A stretch of 64,000 bases of DNA from Trinickia soli (GTDB lineage Bacteria; Pseudomonadota; Gammaproteobacteria; Burkholderiales; Burkholderiaceae): NCBI RefSeq assembly GCF_002879855.1, contig NZ_PNYB01000016.1:62001-126000 (forward strand). Direction: 5' to 3'. Both the position numbers and the translations under genes were made by a program. Of the stretch, positions 10,205-19,863 are shown one piece after another. Numbering within the stretch: position 1 is the first letter of the stretch; every line of letters begins with the position of its first letter. The notes under the pieces were generated by a model. It ran no database searches. It was not told the origin of the DNA and saw only the letters and a program-made list of their open reading frames with translations.

Positions 10205-10597
10205 TCACGAGTGCGACCGCGAGCGCGGCGGTACGTAGCGCCAGGTCAGCAGCACGACGAGCGCGAACGCGATATAGACGAGCGTGAAGACCCAGGCCGG
10301 CAGCGCGTAGTAGAGCAGCCGCCCGACCCAATGCTGGATGAAGCCTTCGGGGCCGACGCTGCCCGTGCGTAGCCGGTCTTCGAGGAAGGTGAGGGGGCAT
10401 GGAATGTCCAACGCGGCCAGCAGCGCCACGATGGCGATAGCGGCCAGATGCACGAACCGCAAACCCCGATCGCGCACCCACTCCCAGTTCAGCGCGGCGC
10501 CGAGCCATATCGCGACGAACCCGCCGACGATGAACAGCACGACAAGCGCATGCAAGAGGAGAACGAGATCGGCCAGGGCGGTCATGGAAGGATGCAT
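10205..10597 (-). CDS. DUF2784 family inner-membrane protein
   Basis: The 130-residue protein has three hydrophobic segments (about residues 8-33, 47-65 and 93-118) and the features I associate with DUF2784: an N-terminal LLHALVVLFIVGGF and a conserved DIPCPLTFLEDRLR, followed by FIQHWVGRLLYY. No biochemical function is established for the family. Two in-frame ATGs (10597 and 10585) are possible starts. It ends about 30 bases from the convergent TPR gene. Confidence 0.8.
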   Translation of the reverse strand: MHPSMTALADLVLLLHALVVLFIVGGFVAIWLGAALNWEWVRDRGLRFVHLAAIAIVALLAALDIPCPLTFLEDRLRTGSVGPEGFIQHWVGRLLYYALPAWVFTLVYIAFALVVLLTWRYVPPRSRSHS

Positions 10598-11171
10598 ATG
10601 CGTCGAACGGCATCTGCGAAAGTCGCTCAGTATTGCACCGTCTCAGTGGGCGAGCATCAACAAATCCATAGCACGCCGAGACGTAGGGGCCGCAGTGTAC
10701 GCGTGATCCGGGGGGCCGCGTCGCCCGGCGGATCGGCGAGTCGCTGCGCAGCCGCTTTTCCTCCGGGTCGAGCCATTGCCGAATCGCCCGATGACGCGTA
10801 GTCTATCGAACGGTCGACCCTCGCTGATCCGGTCGATTCCGGCATTGGCTACGCGCCAAGCCCTTATCCGTTCTACATCAATGACGAACTTCATGCGCAC
10901 CCGCGGCTTCCTGACCGGCACCTCCGACACCTGTGTCGGCGCCGGGCGCGCTGCGCATTCGGCTGTCGTCGTACTTGTGCAAGCCGGCTCGCCTCCCCCT
11001 CCGAGGCAGGTCGTCGTCGGTATTGCTGCGCCTCCGCCGGCGCACGCCTGACACCGGCTTTTTTCGCATCCCGTTCACGTTCGCGCGTTTCGTATCGCGT
11101 TCGCTCGCGAAACGAACGACGCACGTGCGTGTGCACGGGGTTCCGGCACATTTGCACAGGTACACATCCAA
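10598..11171. other. 574-base intergenic region without a supported gene
   Basis: Open frames here are short and Arg/Pro-rich in the way of GC-rich noise. A 16-bp palindrome, CCGACACCTGTGTCGG (10924-10939), stands out as a possible operator or hairpin. The rightmost part is less GC-rich and probably carries the promoter of the transporter that follows. Confidence 0.5.
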
Positions 11172-12056
11172 ATGAATTCGATCAAGGCCGCGCTGGCGGC
11201 TTACGGTACGACCTCGCTGTTCGTTTTGCTCTGGAGCAGCGGCGCCATCTTTTCTGAACTTGGCATCGAGCATGCCAGCGCTTTCGCCTTTCTGCTGTTG
11301 CGATTTGCGCTTGCCTGCGCCGTGCTCGGCGCGTTCGGCCTGTATCGCGGACGATGGCTGCCCGCGCCCGGCACGCGTTGGCGCGTTGCGCTCACGGGCG
11401 TGCTGCTGACGGGCGGCTATTCGATCTGCTATCTGCTCGCGCTTGCGCGCGGGCTGACGCCGGGCCTGCTGGCCACGATCCTTGGCGCTCAGCCGATCCT
11501 GACGATGCTCGCGACGCAGCGGCGCTACAGCCTGCGCCGTTTGGCGGGCCTCGGCACTGCACTGGCCGGATTGGCGCTCGTCGTCCATCCGGGCGAAGGT
11601 GGCGCCGCTACATCCTTCGCCGGTGCGGCGCTGGCGCTCGCCGCGCTGCTGTGCATGACCGCAGGCGCGATCTTGCAGAAGCAGATCAAGCAGGCGCCCA
11701 TCGACGTGCTGCCGCTGCAAAACGCCGTCAGTCTGGCGCTGTGCATGGCCATCGGCCCGTGGATGCCGCTCACGGCCCGATTCGATGCGACGCTCGTTGT
11801 CGCACTGATCTGGCTTGGCCTCGTCATTTCCGTCATCGCGCAACTGCTGTTCTATCGGTTGGTGCAGCGCGGCGATCTCGTCAACGTCACGAGTTTGTTC
11901 TACCTCGTGCCGATCACGACGGCTTTGATGGACTACGTCTTCCTCGGCAATCGTCTGCATTTGACGGAGCTTGTCGGTATGGCCGCGATCCTGGTCGGCC
12001 TTACGCTCGTGCTCGGGGCCGGCGGCACGCCAGGACTTCGTCAACGCGCGGGATAG
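11172..12056 (+). CDS. EamA/DMT-family transporter
   Basis: The 294-residue protein contains about ten hydrophobic segments in two EamA-type repeats (roughly residues 10-140 and 150-280). The second repeat starts near AGAALALAALLCMTAGAI and ends in VGMAAILVGLTLVLGAGG. The family exports amino acids, metabolites or drugs across the inner membrane; the cargo is unknown. The ATG is preceded by CACAGGTACACATCCAA, a weak ribosome site. Genes on either side give no clue to the substrate. Confidence 0.88.
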   Translation: MNSIKAALAAYGTTSLFVLLWSSGAIFSELGIEHASAFAFLLLRFALACAVLGAFGLYRGRWLPAPGTRWRVALTGVLLTGGYSICYLLALARGLTPGLLATILGAQPILTMLATQRRYSLRRLAGLGTALAGLALVVHPGEGGAATSFAGAALALAALLCMTAGAILQKQIKQAPIDVLPLQNAVSLALCMAIGPWMPLTARFDATLVVALIWLGLVISVIAQLLFYRLVQRGDLVNVTSLFYLVPITTALMDYVFLGNRLHLTELVGMAAILVGLTLVLGAGGTPGLRQRAG

Positions 12057-12193
12057 GGTGGAGCGCCCGGCCGGCCGCTCCTTGCGGCGCGGGCAGCGCA
12101 GGGCAGGGCCAGGACCGGGCGCGGCGGCGCGAACGGGCGGGCCGGCTACAATGGCGCACGCACGGCGTGTGCCCCTTTTTTTTCGTCCGCTTC

Positions 12194-13276
12194 ATGACCA
12201 ACGTTGCCCGAGCCGAGCTTCTCGGCTCCCTGCTCAAAAGCGTCTCGCGCTCGTTCTATCTGACGTTGCGCATCCTGCCGGGCCCGATGCGCGACCCGAT
12301 CGGCCTCGCTTATCTGCTCGCTCGCGCAGCCGATACGATCGCCGATACGCCGCTGATCGATCCCCCGCGTCGGCTGACGTTGCTGTTGGCGCTGCGCGCG
12401 GCCGTGGGCGGCGACACCAGCGATGCGACGAATCAGGCGATGCGCGAAGTGGCCGGTGAAGTGGCCGGCCGCCAGGCGCTGCCCGACGAGAAGCGCTTGC
12501 TCGAATCGCTCGTGTCGGCGCTCGCGCTGCTCGATGACCTCGACGCGGGCGATCGCGCCGCGGTGCGCGATATCGTCACGACGCTGACGACGGGGATGGA
12601 GTTCGACTTGCGCACGTTCCCGGCCGAGGATTCGGGACGGATTGCCGCGTTGCACGATGTCTCGGAGCTCGACCGCTACACCTGGCTCGTCGCGGGCTGC
12701 GTGGGCGAATTTTGGACGAAGATGACGTGCGCCCATCTGCCCGGCACGTTCGACGAGCCCGAAGCAACGCTCGTCGCGCGCGGCATCCGATTCGGCAAGG
12801 CGCTGCAATTGACAAACATCCTGCGAGACTGCGCGAAGGATTTGCGCATCGGCCGTTGTTATCTGCCGACGTCGATGCTTGAACGTCACGGTCTCACACC
12901 GCCCGCTTTGCTGGGCCCGGACGCCTCGGTGCGGGCACGCCCCGTTCTGGTCGAGCTGATCGGGACGGCGCTCGCGCATTACCGCGCCGCGCTTGATTAC
13001 ACGCTCGCGATTCCAAGGCTGTCGCTTCGTTTGCGCCTGGCCTGCTTGTGGCCGATCCTGATCGGATTGGAGACGTTGCAACTGCTCGCGCACAACGATG
13101 CCTGGCTCGATCCGGCCCGGATTTCGAAGGTGAGCCGCAACGACGTTTATCGGCTCGTCGCCGGCTCGACGGCGCTTGTCTGCTTCGACAGCGTCTTGCG
13201 GCGCTGGATCGAACGCCTGATGCGCGACGTGCAGACACGACTGGCGCAGATGGGCGCGGCCCACGCTGTTGCGTAG
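12194..13276 (+). CDS. Squalene/phytoene synthase family protein
   Basis: The 360-residue trans-isoprenyl-diphosphate synthase-like protein shows both Asp-rich Mg-binding regions: LARAADTIADT (first) and LTNILRDCAKDL (second). Further hallmarks are SRSFYLTLRILP near the N-terminus and RYTWLVAGCVGEFW in the middle. It is closest in style to squalene-synthase (farnesyl-diphosphate farnesyltransferase) proteins. No hpn hopanoid genes or carotenoid genes are adjacent, so it acts alone in this window and its product is not determined. A run of T (12174-12184) precedes the start. Confidence 0.85.
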   Translation: MTNVARAELLGSLLKSVSRSFYLTLRILPGPMRDPIGLAYLLARAADTIADTPLIDPPRRLTLLLALRAAVGGDTSDATNQAMREVAGEVAGRQALPDEKRLLESLVSALALLDDLDAGDRAAVRDIVTTLTTGMEFDLRTFPAEDSGRIAALHDVSELDRYTWLVAGCVGEFWTKMTCAHLPGTFDEPEATLVARGIRFGKALQLTNILRDCAKDLRIGRCYLPTSMLERHGLTPPALLGPDASVRARPVLVELIGTALAHYRAALDYTLAIPRLSLRLRLACLWPILIGLETLQLLAHNDAWLDPARISKVSRNDVYRLVAGSTALVCFDSVLRRWIERLMRDVQTRLAQMGAAHAVA

Positions 13277-13457
13277 TGTCACGTGGGGCCCGTGTGCGCA
13301 CGTGCGCATCGGGCGGCGCGTTTATGCGAAGCATGGAATAATCGATCCGTCCGCGCGACTGGCGCCCTGGGATGGAGTTCACCATCGGGAAACGCGGAAT
13401 CGCACCCGCCGCGCGCCTGGGCATGAATGGCCATCTATCACCTACCCAGGAGATGCA

Positions 13458-14090
13458 ATGCCCACGTCCGGTTCACTGCTTGCTTTCGGTCTCGTCGCAC
13501 TCGGCATCGCGCTGACGCCCGGCCCCAACATGATCTACCTCGTCTCGCGCTCGCTTTGCCAGGGGCGCGCCGCAGGCATGATCTCGCTCGGTGGCGTCGC
13601 GCTCGGCTTCGTTTTCTATATGGTCAGCACGGCATGCGGCATCACCGCGCTGTTGATGGCTGTGCCGCTCGCCTACGACGTGCTGCGTATGGGCGGCGCG
13701 CTCTATCTGGCCTACCTTGCCTGGCAGGCGTTGAAGCCGGGCGGCCGCTCGCCGTTCGAAGTGCGCGATCTTCCGACCGACAGCCCGCGAAAACTGTTCG
13801 TCATGGGCCTCGTGACGAATCTGCTCAACCCTAAAATCGCCGTGTTGTACCTGTCGCTGCTGCCGCAGTTCATCGATCCGCAGCGCGGCAGCGTGCTCAC
13901 GCAGTCGTTGACGCTCGGCAGCCTGCAGATCGCGGCGAGCCTCGCGGTCAATACCGTGGTGGCATTCATGGCGGGTTCGATCGCGGCGTTTCTCGCGACC
14001 CGACCCAGCTGGGTCAAGGTGCAGCGCTGGTTGATGGGCACCGTGCTGGCAGGCCTTGCCGTGCGGATGGCGACGCAGGCGCGGCGCTGA
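13458..14090 (+). CDS. LysE/RhtB family amino-acid exporter
   Basis: The 210-residue protein has about six membrane segments and the family signature LTPGPNMIYLVSRSL after the first segment, followed by NLLNPKIAVLYLSLLPQF in the centre. Such proteins efflux amino acids (for example homoserine, threonine, lysine) using the proton motive force. The start is set by CCAGGAGAT upstream of ATG. The specific substrate is not evident. Confidence 0.92.
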   Translation: MPTSGSLLAFGLVALGIALTPGPNMIYLVSRSLCQGRAAGMISLGGVALGFVFYMVSTACGITALLMAVPLAYDVLRMGGALYLAYLAWQALKPGGRSPFEVRDLPTDSPRKLFVMGLVTNLLNPKIAVLYLSLLPQFIDPQRGSVLTQSLTLGSLQIAASLAVNTVVAFMAGSIAAFLATRPSWVKVQRWLMGTVLAGLAVRMATQARR

Positions 14091-14111
14091 CCCGGTCGCA
14101 TCCGCCCGCGA

Positions 14112-14132
14112 GGAGCGGCGCTGCGCCGCTCC
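14112..14132. terminator. Bidirectional hairpin between convergent genes
   Basis: GGAGCGGC / GCCGCTCC with loop GCTGC lies between the LysE-family gene and the convergent lipoprotein gene. The compact GC-rich stem and its position favour a shared terminator, although T tracts are short. Confidence 0.6.
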
Positions 14133-14139
14133 CCTGACA

Positions 14140-14541
14140 TCAATTTCCGATCGCGCGCGTCGCGCCGTCGAGTTCCTGATTGAGCACGCGTTGCTCGTCG
14201 GCGGACAGTCCGCCTTCGTGCTGATCGGCCATGTCGTGCAGTTCCTGGTGAATCACGTCGAGGCGGTGGTGCAGCGAGCCGCCGGCCGGGCGCGGATAGT
14301 AGCCCTGGTTGACGCGCTCGTCGATACGGCGATGCAAGCTGTCGATGCGTTCCTCGACCTGCGCATAGCGTGCCATGTCGGCTTCGTGCGGGACCACGTT
14401 GGGCGGATTCGGAACCGGCCGCACGACCGGCGGTGGCGGTGGCGGGGGCGGCACGCGCCGATGCGGCGGCCGCGGCGCCACGCAGGCCGCCAGCGCGGAC
14501 ATCAGCGCGCAGCATACGAGTACGCGAATCGAGCGTTGCAT
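14140..14541 (-). CDS. Small proline-rich lipoprotein
   Basis: The 133-residue protein starts at ATG 14541, preceded by AAGGAGAAT. It has a lipoprotein signal (MQRSIRVLVCCALMSALAAC) with lipobox LAAC, so residue 20 is the likely lipidated Cys. The mature protein opens with a poly-proline tract (eight Pro in a row) followed by a predicted helical region rich in charged residues (EERIDSLHRRIDERVNQ). This could be a flexible tether with a coiled-coil tail in the envelope. I do not recognise a named family. Confidence 0.75.
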   Translation of the reverse strand: MQRSIRVLVCCALMSALAACVAPRPPHRRVPPPPPPPPVVRPVPNPPNVVPHEADMARYAQVEERIDSLHRRIDERVNQGYYPRPAGGSLHHRLDVIHQELHDMADQHEGGLSADEQRVLNQELDGATRAIGN

Positions 14542-14710
14542 CCCATTCTCCTTGTGATTGTGCATGGGGTTCGGTGGGGTCGATCGTTCCAGTTCTGTCA
14601 CATCAAACGTCCGGCGCCCTGTGTCCGATGACAAGCGCCGGACGAATCCAATTACACAGTCGGCCGCAATCCGCGGCTTGGCCCCCCGGCGCGGCGGACA
14701 AGGCTACGCC

Positions 14711-15790
14711 TCACACGACGGCGCGCACGAACGGCAGTCGCTTGCCTTCACGAGCGCTTTCGTTCGCGAGTTCGATGATCGTCATGACGTCGACGGCATC
14801 TTGCGGCGTAACGGGGAAAGCGCTGCCGTGAGCGATCGCCTGTGCGACGCGGCGGTAGAACCCGACATAGTCGCCATCGCGCGTGGGTACGACAGTTTCG
14901 ACTTCGCGCTCGCCCTCAAGTGCACGAAGCGTGCCTGACGCATTGCCGCCCCCGTAGCCCGTCTGGCCGGGACGCAGCCCCGCCTTCAGTTGATCCTCCT
15001 GCGTATCGAGACCAAATTTGACATAGCTTCCGCGCGTGCCGTGCACGGCGAAACGCGGCGGATCGATGGCCGACAGCGCGCTGGCGTGAAGCACGATTTC
15101 CTTGTCGGGATAGCCGAGCAGCAGATGAACGTAGTCGGGCGCGCTGGCCTGATCGCGGTGCAGCTTGACGGTCGCGTAGACCGATTCGGGCGCGCCGAAC
15201 AGCACGAGCGCCTGATCGATCAGATGCGGACCCAGGTCGAACAGGAGTCCGCCGCCGCGTGATGCTTCTTCGCGCCAACGCGGGCGCACCATCGGCCGGA
15301 AGCGATCGAAGTGCGACTCGAAATGAACGATCCGCCCGAGCACGCCGCTTTCGATCAGATCGCGCACGGTCATGAAATCGCCGTCCCAGCGGCGGTTGTG
15401 AAACGGTGCGAAGACGACGTCGTGCTCGCGAGCGAGTCGCGCAAGCGTGCATGCCTGCGCGGCCGTCAGCGTGACCGGCTTGTCGACGACGACATGCTTG
15501 CCCGCCGCCAGCACCTGCGCCGCGAGCGTGTAGTGCGTGTCGTTGGGCGTGGCGATGACGACGCAGTCGACGTCGGTCGACGCGATCAGCGCATCGATGT
15601 CGGCCACGATCTGCGTGCGCGGATAGTCGGTGCGTGCGCGCTCGGGTTGGCTGGTGGCGATGGCGGTGACGCGCGCGTACGGCGTATCGGGCGCGTCGGG
15701 CGGTGCGCCGCAGTGGTCGATGACGGGGGCATGAAACGTGGCGCCCGCGAACCCATAGCCCATCAAACCGATTTTCAACGTCGAAGCCAT
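14711..15790 (-). CDS. Gfo/Idh/MocA family NAD(P)-dependent oxidoreductase
   Basis: The 359-residue protein has an N-terminal Rossmann domain (IGLMGYGFAGATFHAP), a nucleotide-linked EKP-like motif (VVDKPVTLTAAQA) and a C-terminal alpha/beta substrate domain from about residue 125. The FDLGPHLIDQAL block is typical of the YvaA/YdgJ/IolW-like branch that oxidises sugars or polyols. The start MASTLK is preceded by GGAAAGC. The substrate is unknown; there are no sugar transport genes beside it. Confidence 0.9.
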   Translation of the reverse strand: MASTLKIGLMGYGFAGATFHAPVIDHCGAPPDAPDTPYARVTAIATSQPERARTDYPRTQIVADIDALIASTDVDCVVIATPNDTHYTLAAQVLAAGKHVVVDKPVTLTAAQACTLARLAREHDVVFAPFHNRRWDGDFMTVRDLIESGVLGRIVHFESHFDRFRPMVRPRWREEASRGGGLLFDLGPHLIDQALVLFGAPESVYATVKLHRDQASAPDYVHLLLGYPDKEIVLHASALSAIDPPRFAVHGTRGSYVKFGLDTQEDQLKAGLRPGQTGYGGGNASGTLRALEGEREVETVVPTRDGDYVGFYRRVAQAIAHGSAFPVTPQDAVDVMTIIELANESAREGKRLPFVRAVV

Positions 15791-16070
15791 GCTTGCTTTC
15801 CTCCGTCTTGTGACGTGACGACGAGTGGACAAGGCGCGCACGGCAGGCGCGGCATCGATGACGCCTCAACCGGCCGCGCGGCAAGAGAATCGGACATTGT
15901 GGCATGCATCGCCACAGGGAGGAACCGATCCCATCGACGTGACGGGATGAGCGGCGCATCCGTGTTAACATCGCGCACTTGCCCTCACGGCCAAGCGGCA
16001 CCGCATCGGCACGACCCATCGATGCGTTGGTTGCGCTGGCCGCCAACCTCGTTACACCCATCCACAGACG

Positions 16071-18161
16071 ATGTCCGCAGGATTGAACCCCGCGCAAAGC
16101 GAAGCGGTGCGCTATCTCGACGGCCCGTGCCTCGTGCTGGCCGGCGCAGGCAGCGGCAAGACGCGCGTGATCACGCAGAAGATTGCTCATCTGATCGAGA
16201 ACAAAGGCTTCGAGCCGCGTCATATCGCGGCCGTGACGTTCACGAACAAGGCGGCTGCCGAAATGCGCGAGCGCGTCGGCAAGTTGCTCGAAGGCAAGAC
16301 GCTGACCACCCCCGGCAAAGAGGGCCGTAAGGTGCCTGTCAATCAACTGACTGTTTGCACTTTTCACTCGCTTGGCGTGCAGATATTGCGGCAGGAGGCC
16401 GAGCATCTGGGGCTCAAGCCGCAGTTCTCGATCATGGACGCCGACGATTGCTTCGGCATGATCCAGGAGCAGGTCGGCTCGACCGATAAGGGTTTCATCC
16501 GCAAAATCCAATCGATCATCTCGCTGTGGAAAAACGGGATGATCGATCCGCAGACGGCGCAGGCCATTGCGGCGAACGAGGACGAGCACCAGGCCGCGAT
16601 CGTCTACCGCAATTACGTCGCGACGCTGCACGCTTACCAGGCCGTCGACTTCGACGATTTGATCCGCCTGCCGAGCGAACTGTTCGCTCAAAACGAAGCG
16701 GTGCGCGACCGGTGGCAGAACAAGCTGCGCTATCTGCTGATCGACGAATACCAGGATACGAACGCGTGCCAGTACGAATTGCTGAAACTGCTGGCGGGGC
16801 CTCGCGCCGCGTTTACGGCAGTGGGCGATGACGATCAGGCCATCTATGGCTGGCGCGGCGCCACGCTCGAGAACCTCGCGCAGCTCGGCAAGGATTTTCC
16901 GAAGCTGCATGTGATCAAGCTCGAGCAGAACTACCGTTCGACCGTGCGCATTCTGACGGCGGCCAACAATGTCATCGCAAACAACCCGAAGCTGTTCGAG
17001 AAGAAGCTGTGGTCCGAGCACGGGATGGGCGACACGATTACGGTGACGGGTTGTAACGACGAAGAACATGAAGCCGAATCGGTGGTGTTCCGGTTGTCGG
17101 CGCACAAGTTCGAGCGGCGTTCGCAGTTTCGCGATTACGCCATTCTTTACCGCGGCAACTTCCAGGCGCGCATCTTCGAACAAGTGCTGCGCCGCGAGCG
17201 TATTCCGTATGTGCTCTCGGGCGGCCAGTCGTTTTTCGATAAAGCCGAAATCAAGGATATTTGCGCGTATTTGCGGTTGATCGCGAACCCCGACGACGAT
17301 CCCGCTTTCATCCGCGCCATTACGACGCCGCGCCGCGGCATTGGCAATACGACGCTCGAAGCGTTGGGCTCGTTTGCCGGGCAGGCGAAGGTGTCGTTGT
17401 TCGAGGCTGTCTATATGGGCGGAATCGAGGCGCGGCTGTCGGCGCGACAGGTCGAGCCGCTGCGCGTGTTCTGCGATTTCATGCAGCGCATCGCCGATCG
17501 CGCGACGAAGGATCCGGCGACGACGCTGATCGACGACCTCATGGAGGCCATTCACTACGAGGCCTACCTGTACGACACCTTCGACGAACGCCAGGCGCAG
17601 TCACGCTGGCAGAACGTGCTCGAATTTCTCGAATGGCTCAAGCGCAAGGGCACAAAACCGGAGCCCGAGAATGTCGAGGACGGCGAAGCGAGCGGTTTCG
17701 ACAATGCGGATGGGCTTGCCGATACCGGCAAGAACCTGCTCGGGTTGATTCAGACAGTGGCTTTAATGTCGATGCTCGAGGGCAAGGATGAAGACCCGGA
17801 CGCCGTGCGACTTTCGACGGTGCATGCTTCGAAAGGCCTCGAATATCCGCACGTGTTTCTCGTTGGCGTTGAAGAAGGGATCATGCCGCATCGTGGCGGG
17901 GCCGATGACGAGCCGATCGACGACGCGCGCATCGAAGAAGAGCGGCGCCTGATGTACGTGGCGATCACGCGTGCGCAGCGCAGCCTGCATTTGAATTGGT
18001 GCAAGAAGCGCAAGCGGGCGCGAGAAACGGTGGTGTGCGAACCGTCGCGCTTCATTCCCGAAATGGGGCTCGACGAGGCGCCGCCACCGACGCCTGAAGA
18101 AGCGCCGATGTCGCCGAAGGATCGGCTCGCCAGCCTGAAGGCGCTACTGCAGAAACCTTGA
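16071..18161 (+). CDS. rep: ATP-dependent DNA helicase Rep (UvrD superfamily 1)
   Basis: The 696-residue protein contains all SF1A motifs in order: Q motif NPAQSEAV, Walker A AGAGSGKTRV, Ia TFTNKAAAEM, II IDEYQDTN, III GDDDQAIYGWRG, IV QNYRST, V VHASKGLEYPHVFLVG, VI YVAITRAQRSL. Length fits Rep rather than UvrD or RecB. It would translocate 3'-5' on single-stranded DNA and aid replication past protein roadblocks. It is convergent with the cytochrome gene; an imperfect hairpin (18290-18315) lies between. Confidence 0.93.
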   Translation: MSAGLNPAQSEAVRYLDGPCLVLAGAGSGKTRVITQKIAHLIENKGFEPRHIAAVTFTNKAAAEMRERVGKLLEGKTLTTPGKEGRKVPVNQLTVCTFHSLGVQILRQEAEHLGLKPQFSIMDADDCFGMIQEQVGSTDKGFIRKIQSIISLWKNGMIDPQTAQAIAANEDEHQAAIVYRNYVATLHAYQAVDFDDLIRLPSELFAQNEAVRDRWQNKLRYLLIDEYQDTNACQYELLKLLAGPRAAFTAVGDDDQAIYGWRGATLENLAQLGKDFPKLHVIKLEQNYRSTVRILTAANNVIANNPKLFEKKLWSEHGMGDTITVTGCNDEEHEAESVVFRLSAHKFERRSQFRDYAILYRGNFQARIFEQVLRRERIPYVLSGGQSFFDKAEIKDICAYLRLIANPDDDPAFIRAITTPRRGIGNTTLEALGSFAGQAKVSLFEAVYMGGIEARLSARQVEPLRVFCDFMQRIADRATKDPATTLIDDLMEAIHYEAYLYDTFDERQAQSRWQNVLEFLEWLKRKGTKPEPENVEDGEASGFDNADGLADTGKNLLGLIQTVALMSMLEGKDEDPDAVRLSTVHASKGLEYPHVFLVGVEEGIMPHRGGADDEPIDDARIEEERRLMYVAITRAQRSLHLNWCKKRKRARETVVCEPSRFIPEMGLDEAPPPTPEEAPMSPKDRLASLKALLQKP

Positions 18162-18338
18162 GTGCCGGGGTTGCGGGGAACAGCGCGCATCCCGTGCGAG
18201 CGGTGCGCGGCAGTTCTCCGTTGTCGCGTTCGGGTTCCGGCCGTCCGTCGTCAGGTTTCTGCTTTCGGCTTCCTGCTTTCGGCGTGGTGAGGCCCCGCGC
18301 GTTAGCTTGGGGCCTTGAACGCTGACTTTCTCTGCGTG

Positions 18339-19238
18339 TTACTTCGCTGCGCTGACCATGTAGTCGACGGCGGCTTTGACATCGTCGTCCGATGCGTTCG
18401 ATCCGCCCTTGGGCGGCATTTGCCCTTTGCCGTGCAAGGCATAGTTGTAGATCGTGTCCATGGGATCTTTCAGGCGTGGCGCCCAATCGGCTTTGTTGCC
18501 GAACTTTGGCGCGCCGAGCACGCCCGCGGCGTGACAGGCCTGACAGACCTGCGTGTAAAGCGCCTTGCCGGCTTGTGCATGGTCTGCGCTCGACGTCGAC
18601 GGCGCCGGCGCACTCGGCAAAGCCGCAATGGCGGCCGCAGCCTGGTCGTTCACGGCGCCGGTGCTGGCGCTCGCGCTTTGAGCGGCGGACGCGGCGGCTT
18701 CCGGTGTTGCCGCGGTTTGGGTGGTGGCGCCGGGGGCCGGTGCTGCTGGTTCCGGGAAGCTCGCGCCCGAGTGGTCTGCCATGTAGACGACGGCGCGTGC
18801 GATTTCGTAATCGCTGTAGTCGTCAGGGCTCGTGCCGCCGCGCGGGGGCATGGCGTTCTTGCCGGTCAATGCGTTGTGCAATAGCGCGTCGTAGCCTTGG
18901 GCAATCCGTGGCGCCCAATCGGCGTTATTGCCGAACTTGGGGGCGCCGGCTGCGCCGGGTGTGTGGCAGGTCGTGCAGACCGCCTTGAAGACTTCTTCCC
19001 CGGTTTTGAAGACATGGGGTGCGTTGGCGTCGCGGACGGTCACTTGCGCGAGCGGAGCGATGCGGCTGGCGACGGTGGCGTCGGCCAGGCCGTCGGTGCC
19101 GGCGCCGGTGCGCACTGATTGGTTGACGTAGAACGCCAGCAAAATAATGACGACGATCGGGACCGCGAACGCCGCGACGACCGCGGCAATCAACTGGCCG
19201 GGCGTTTTGATCGGGGCTCCGTGTGGTGCTTCGCTCAT
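18339..19238 (-). CDS. Membrane-anchored di-domain cytochrome c (c5-like)
   Basis: The 299-residue protein has one N-terminal membrane anchor (about residues 14-38) and two class-I cytochrome c domains with heme sites CTTCH and CQACH. Each is followed by the sequence GAPKFGNxADWAPR and a distal Met region (MPPRGG, MPPKGG). A low-complexity Ala/Pro/Ser linker (about 160-215) joins the domains. The two domains are clearly duplicates of each other. It probably carries electrons in the periplasm toward a terminal oxidase; the partner is not in the window. Confidence 0.92.
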   Translation of the reverse strand: MSEAPHGAPIKTPGQLIAAVVAAFAVPIVVIILLAFYVNQSVRTGAGTDGLADATVASRIAPLAQVTVRDANAPHVFKTGEEVFKAVCTTCHTPGAAGAPKFGNNADWAPRIAQGYDALLHNALTGKNAMPPRGGTSPDDYSDYEIARAVVYMADHSGASFPEPAAPAPGATTQTAATPEAAASAAQSASASTGAVNDQAAAAIAALPSAPAPSTSSADHAQAGKALYTQVCQACHAAGVLGAPKFGNKADWAPRLKDPMDTIYNYALHGKGQMPPKGGSNASDDDVKAAVDYMVSAAK

Positions 19239-19607
19239 GCTTGTCTCGTCTCCCGGGAATTTTGTTGGTGAGCGGTACAGCGCGACGGCAACAGCTAAAA
19301 ACCTGAAACGGCTAAGTCGGCAACGACTTAATTAATTCGATCAAACAGGGACGATTATAGACGCAACGTTTTAGCGTCGGCGAGCGGAGCGGGCATAGCC
19401 CGGGGGCCGCGTTTACCCGGGCTGGGTTCAATCAGGGGCCGAATCGGCGGTTTTTTAGGACGAGGAAGTGCCGGGTGTGGGCTGCGGGCGGTGCGCCGGC
19501 GCGCGGTCCGGCGGGGTGCGGTGGACGCGTCAGGTGAAACCGGGTATGCTCTCGGTCTTGCTTGGCGCTATGGTTTTGGGTTCCCACAGCCGCGCCGACA
19601 TGTCTAA
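19239..19607. other. Intergenic region upstream of the tRNA, with a small hairpin
   Basis: No protein gene is evident in this stretch. A perfect 7-bp stem with a GCAA tetraloop (19313-19330, TAAGTCG/CGACTTA) lies upstream of the cytochrome gene next to an AATTAATT tract. It may belong to the cytochrome promoter region. The remainder should contain the tRNA promoter. Confidence 0.5.
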
Positions 19608-19683
19608 GCGCCCGTAGCTCAATGGATAGAGTACTGCCCTCCGAAGGCAGGGGTTGCTGGTTCGATCCCAGCCGGGCGCGCCA
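19608..19683 (+). tRNA. tRNA-Arg (anticodon CCG)
   Basis: A 76-nt cloverleaf is readable. The acceptor GCGCCCG pairs with CGGGCGC and is followed by discriminator G and an encoded CCA. The anticodon stem CTGCC/GGCAG encloses the loop CTCCGAA, giving anticodon CCG. The T loop TTCGATCC is intact. Accessory genes begin directly after it, which makes its 3' end a candidate integration site for the island to the right. Confidence 0.96.
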
Positions 19684-19863
19684 AGAACAGGCCGTTCAAT
19701 CAATGTCTTTTCCGAGGCGCTGACAGTGCTGTGGGCTCAGGAAAAGGACGCGCACCGTCTCGAACACGTTGGATGTGGGTGCGTAGGCAGTATGAGTTCG
19801 CCTGCGGCAACCAAGGCCGCTACCACAGCTGCAATATCCATTTGTTCAACGGGGGGCTACGGT

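Noticed and set aside
14916-17555. Long minus-strand open frame opposite rep and the oxidoreductase
   Set aside because: It is antisense to two well-supported genes and its protein is Arg-rich with no domain pattern, typical of GC-rich shadow frames.
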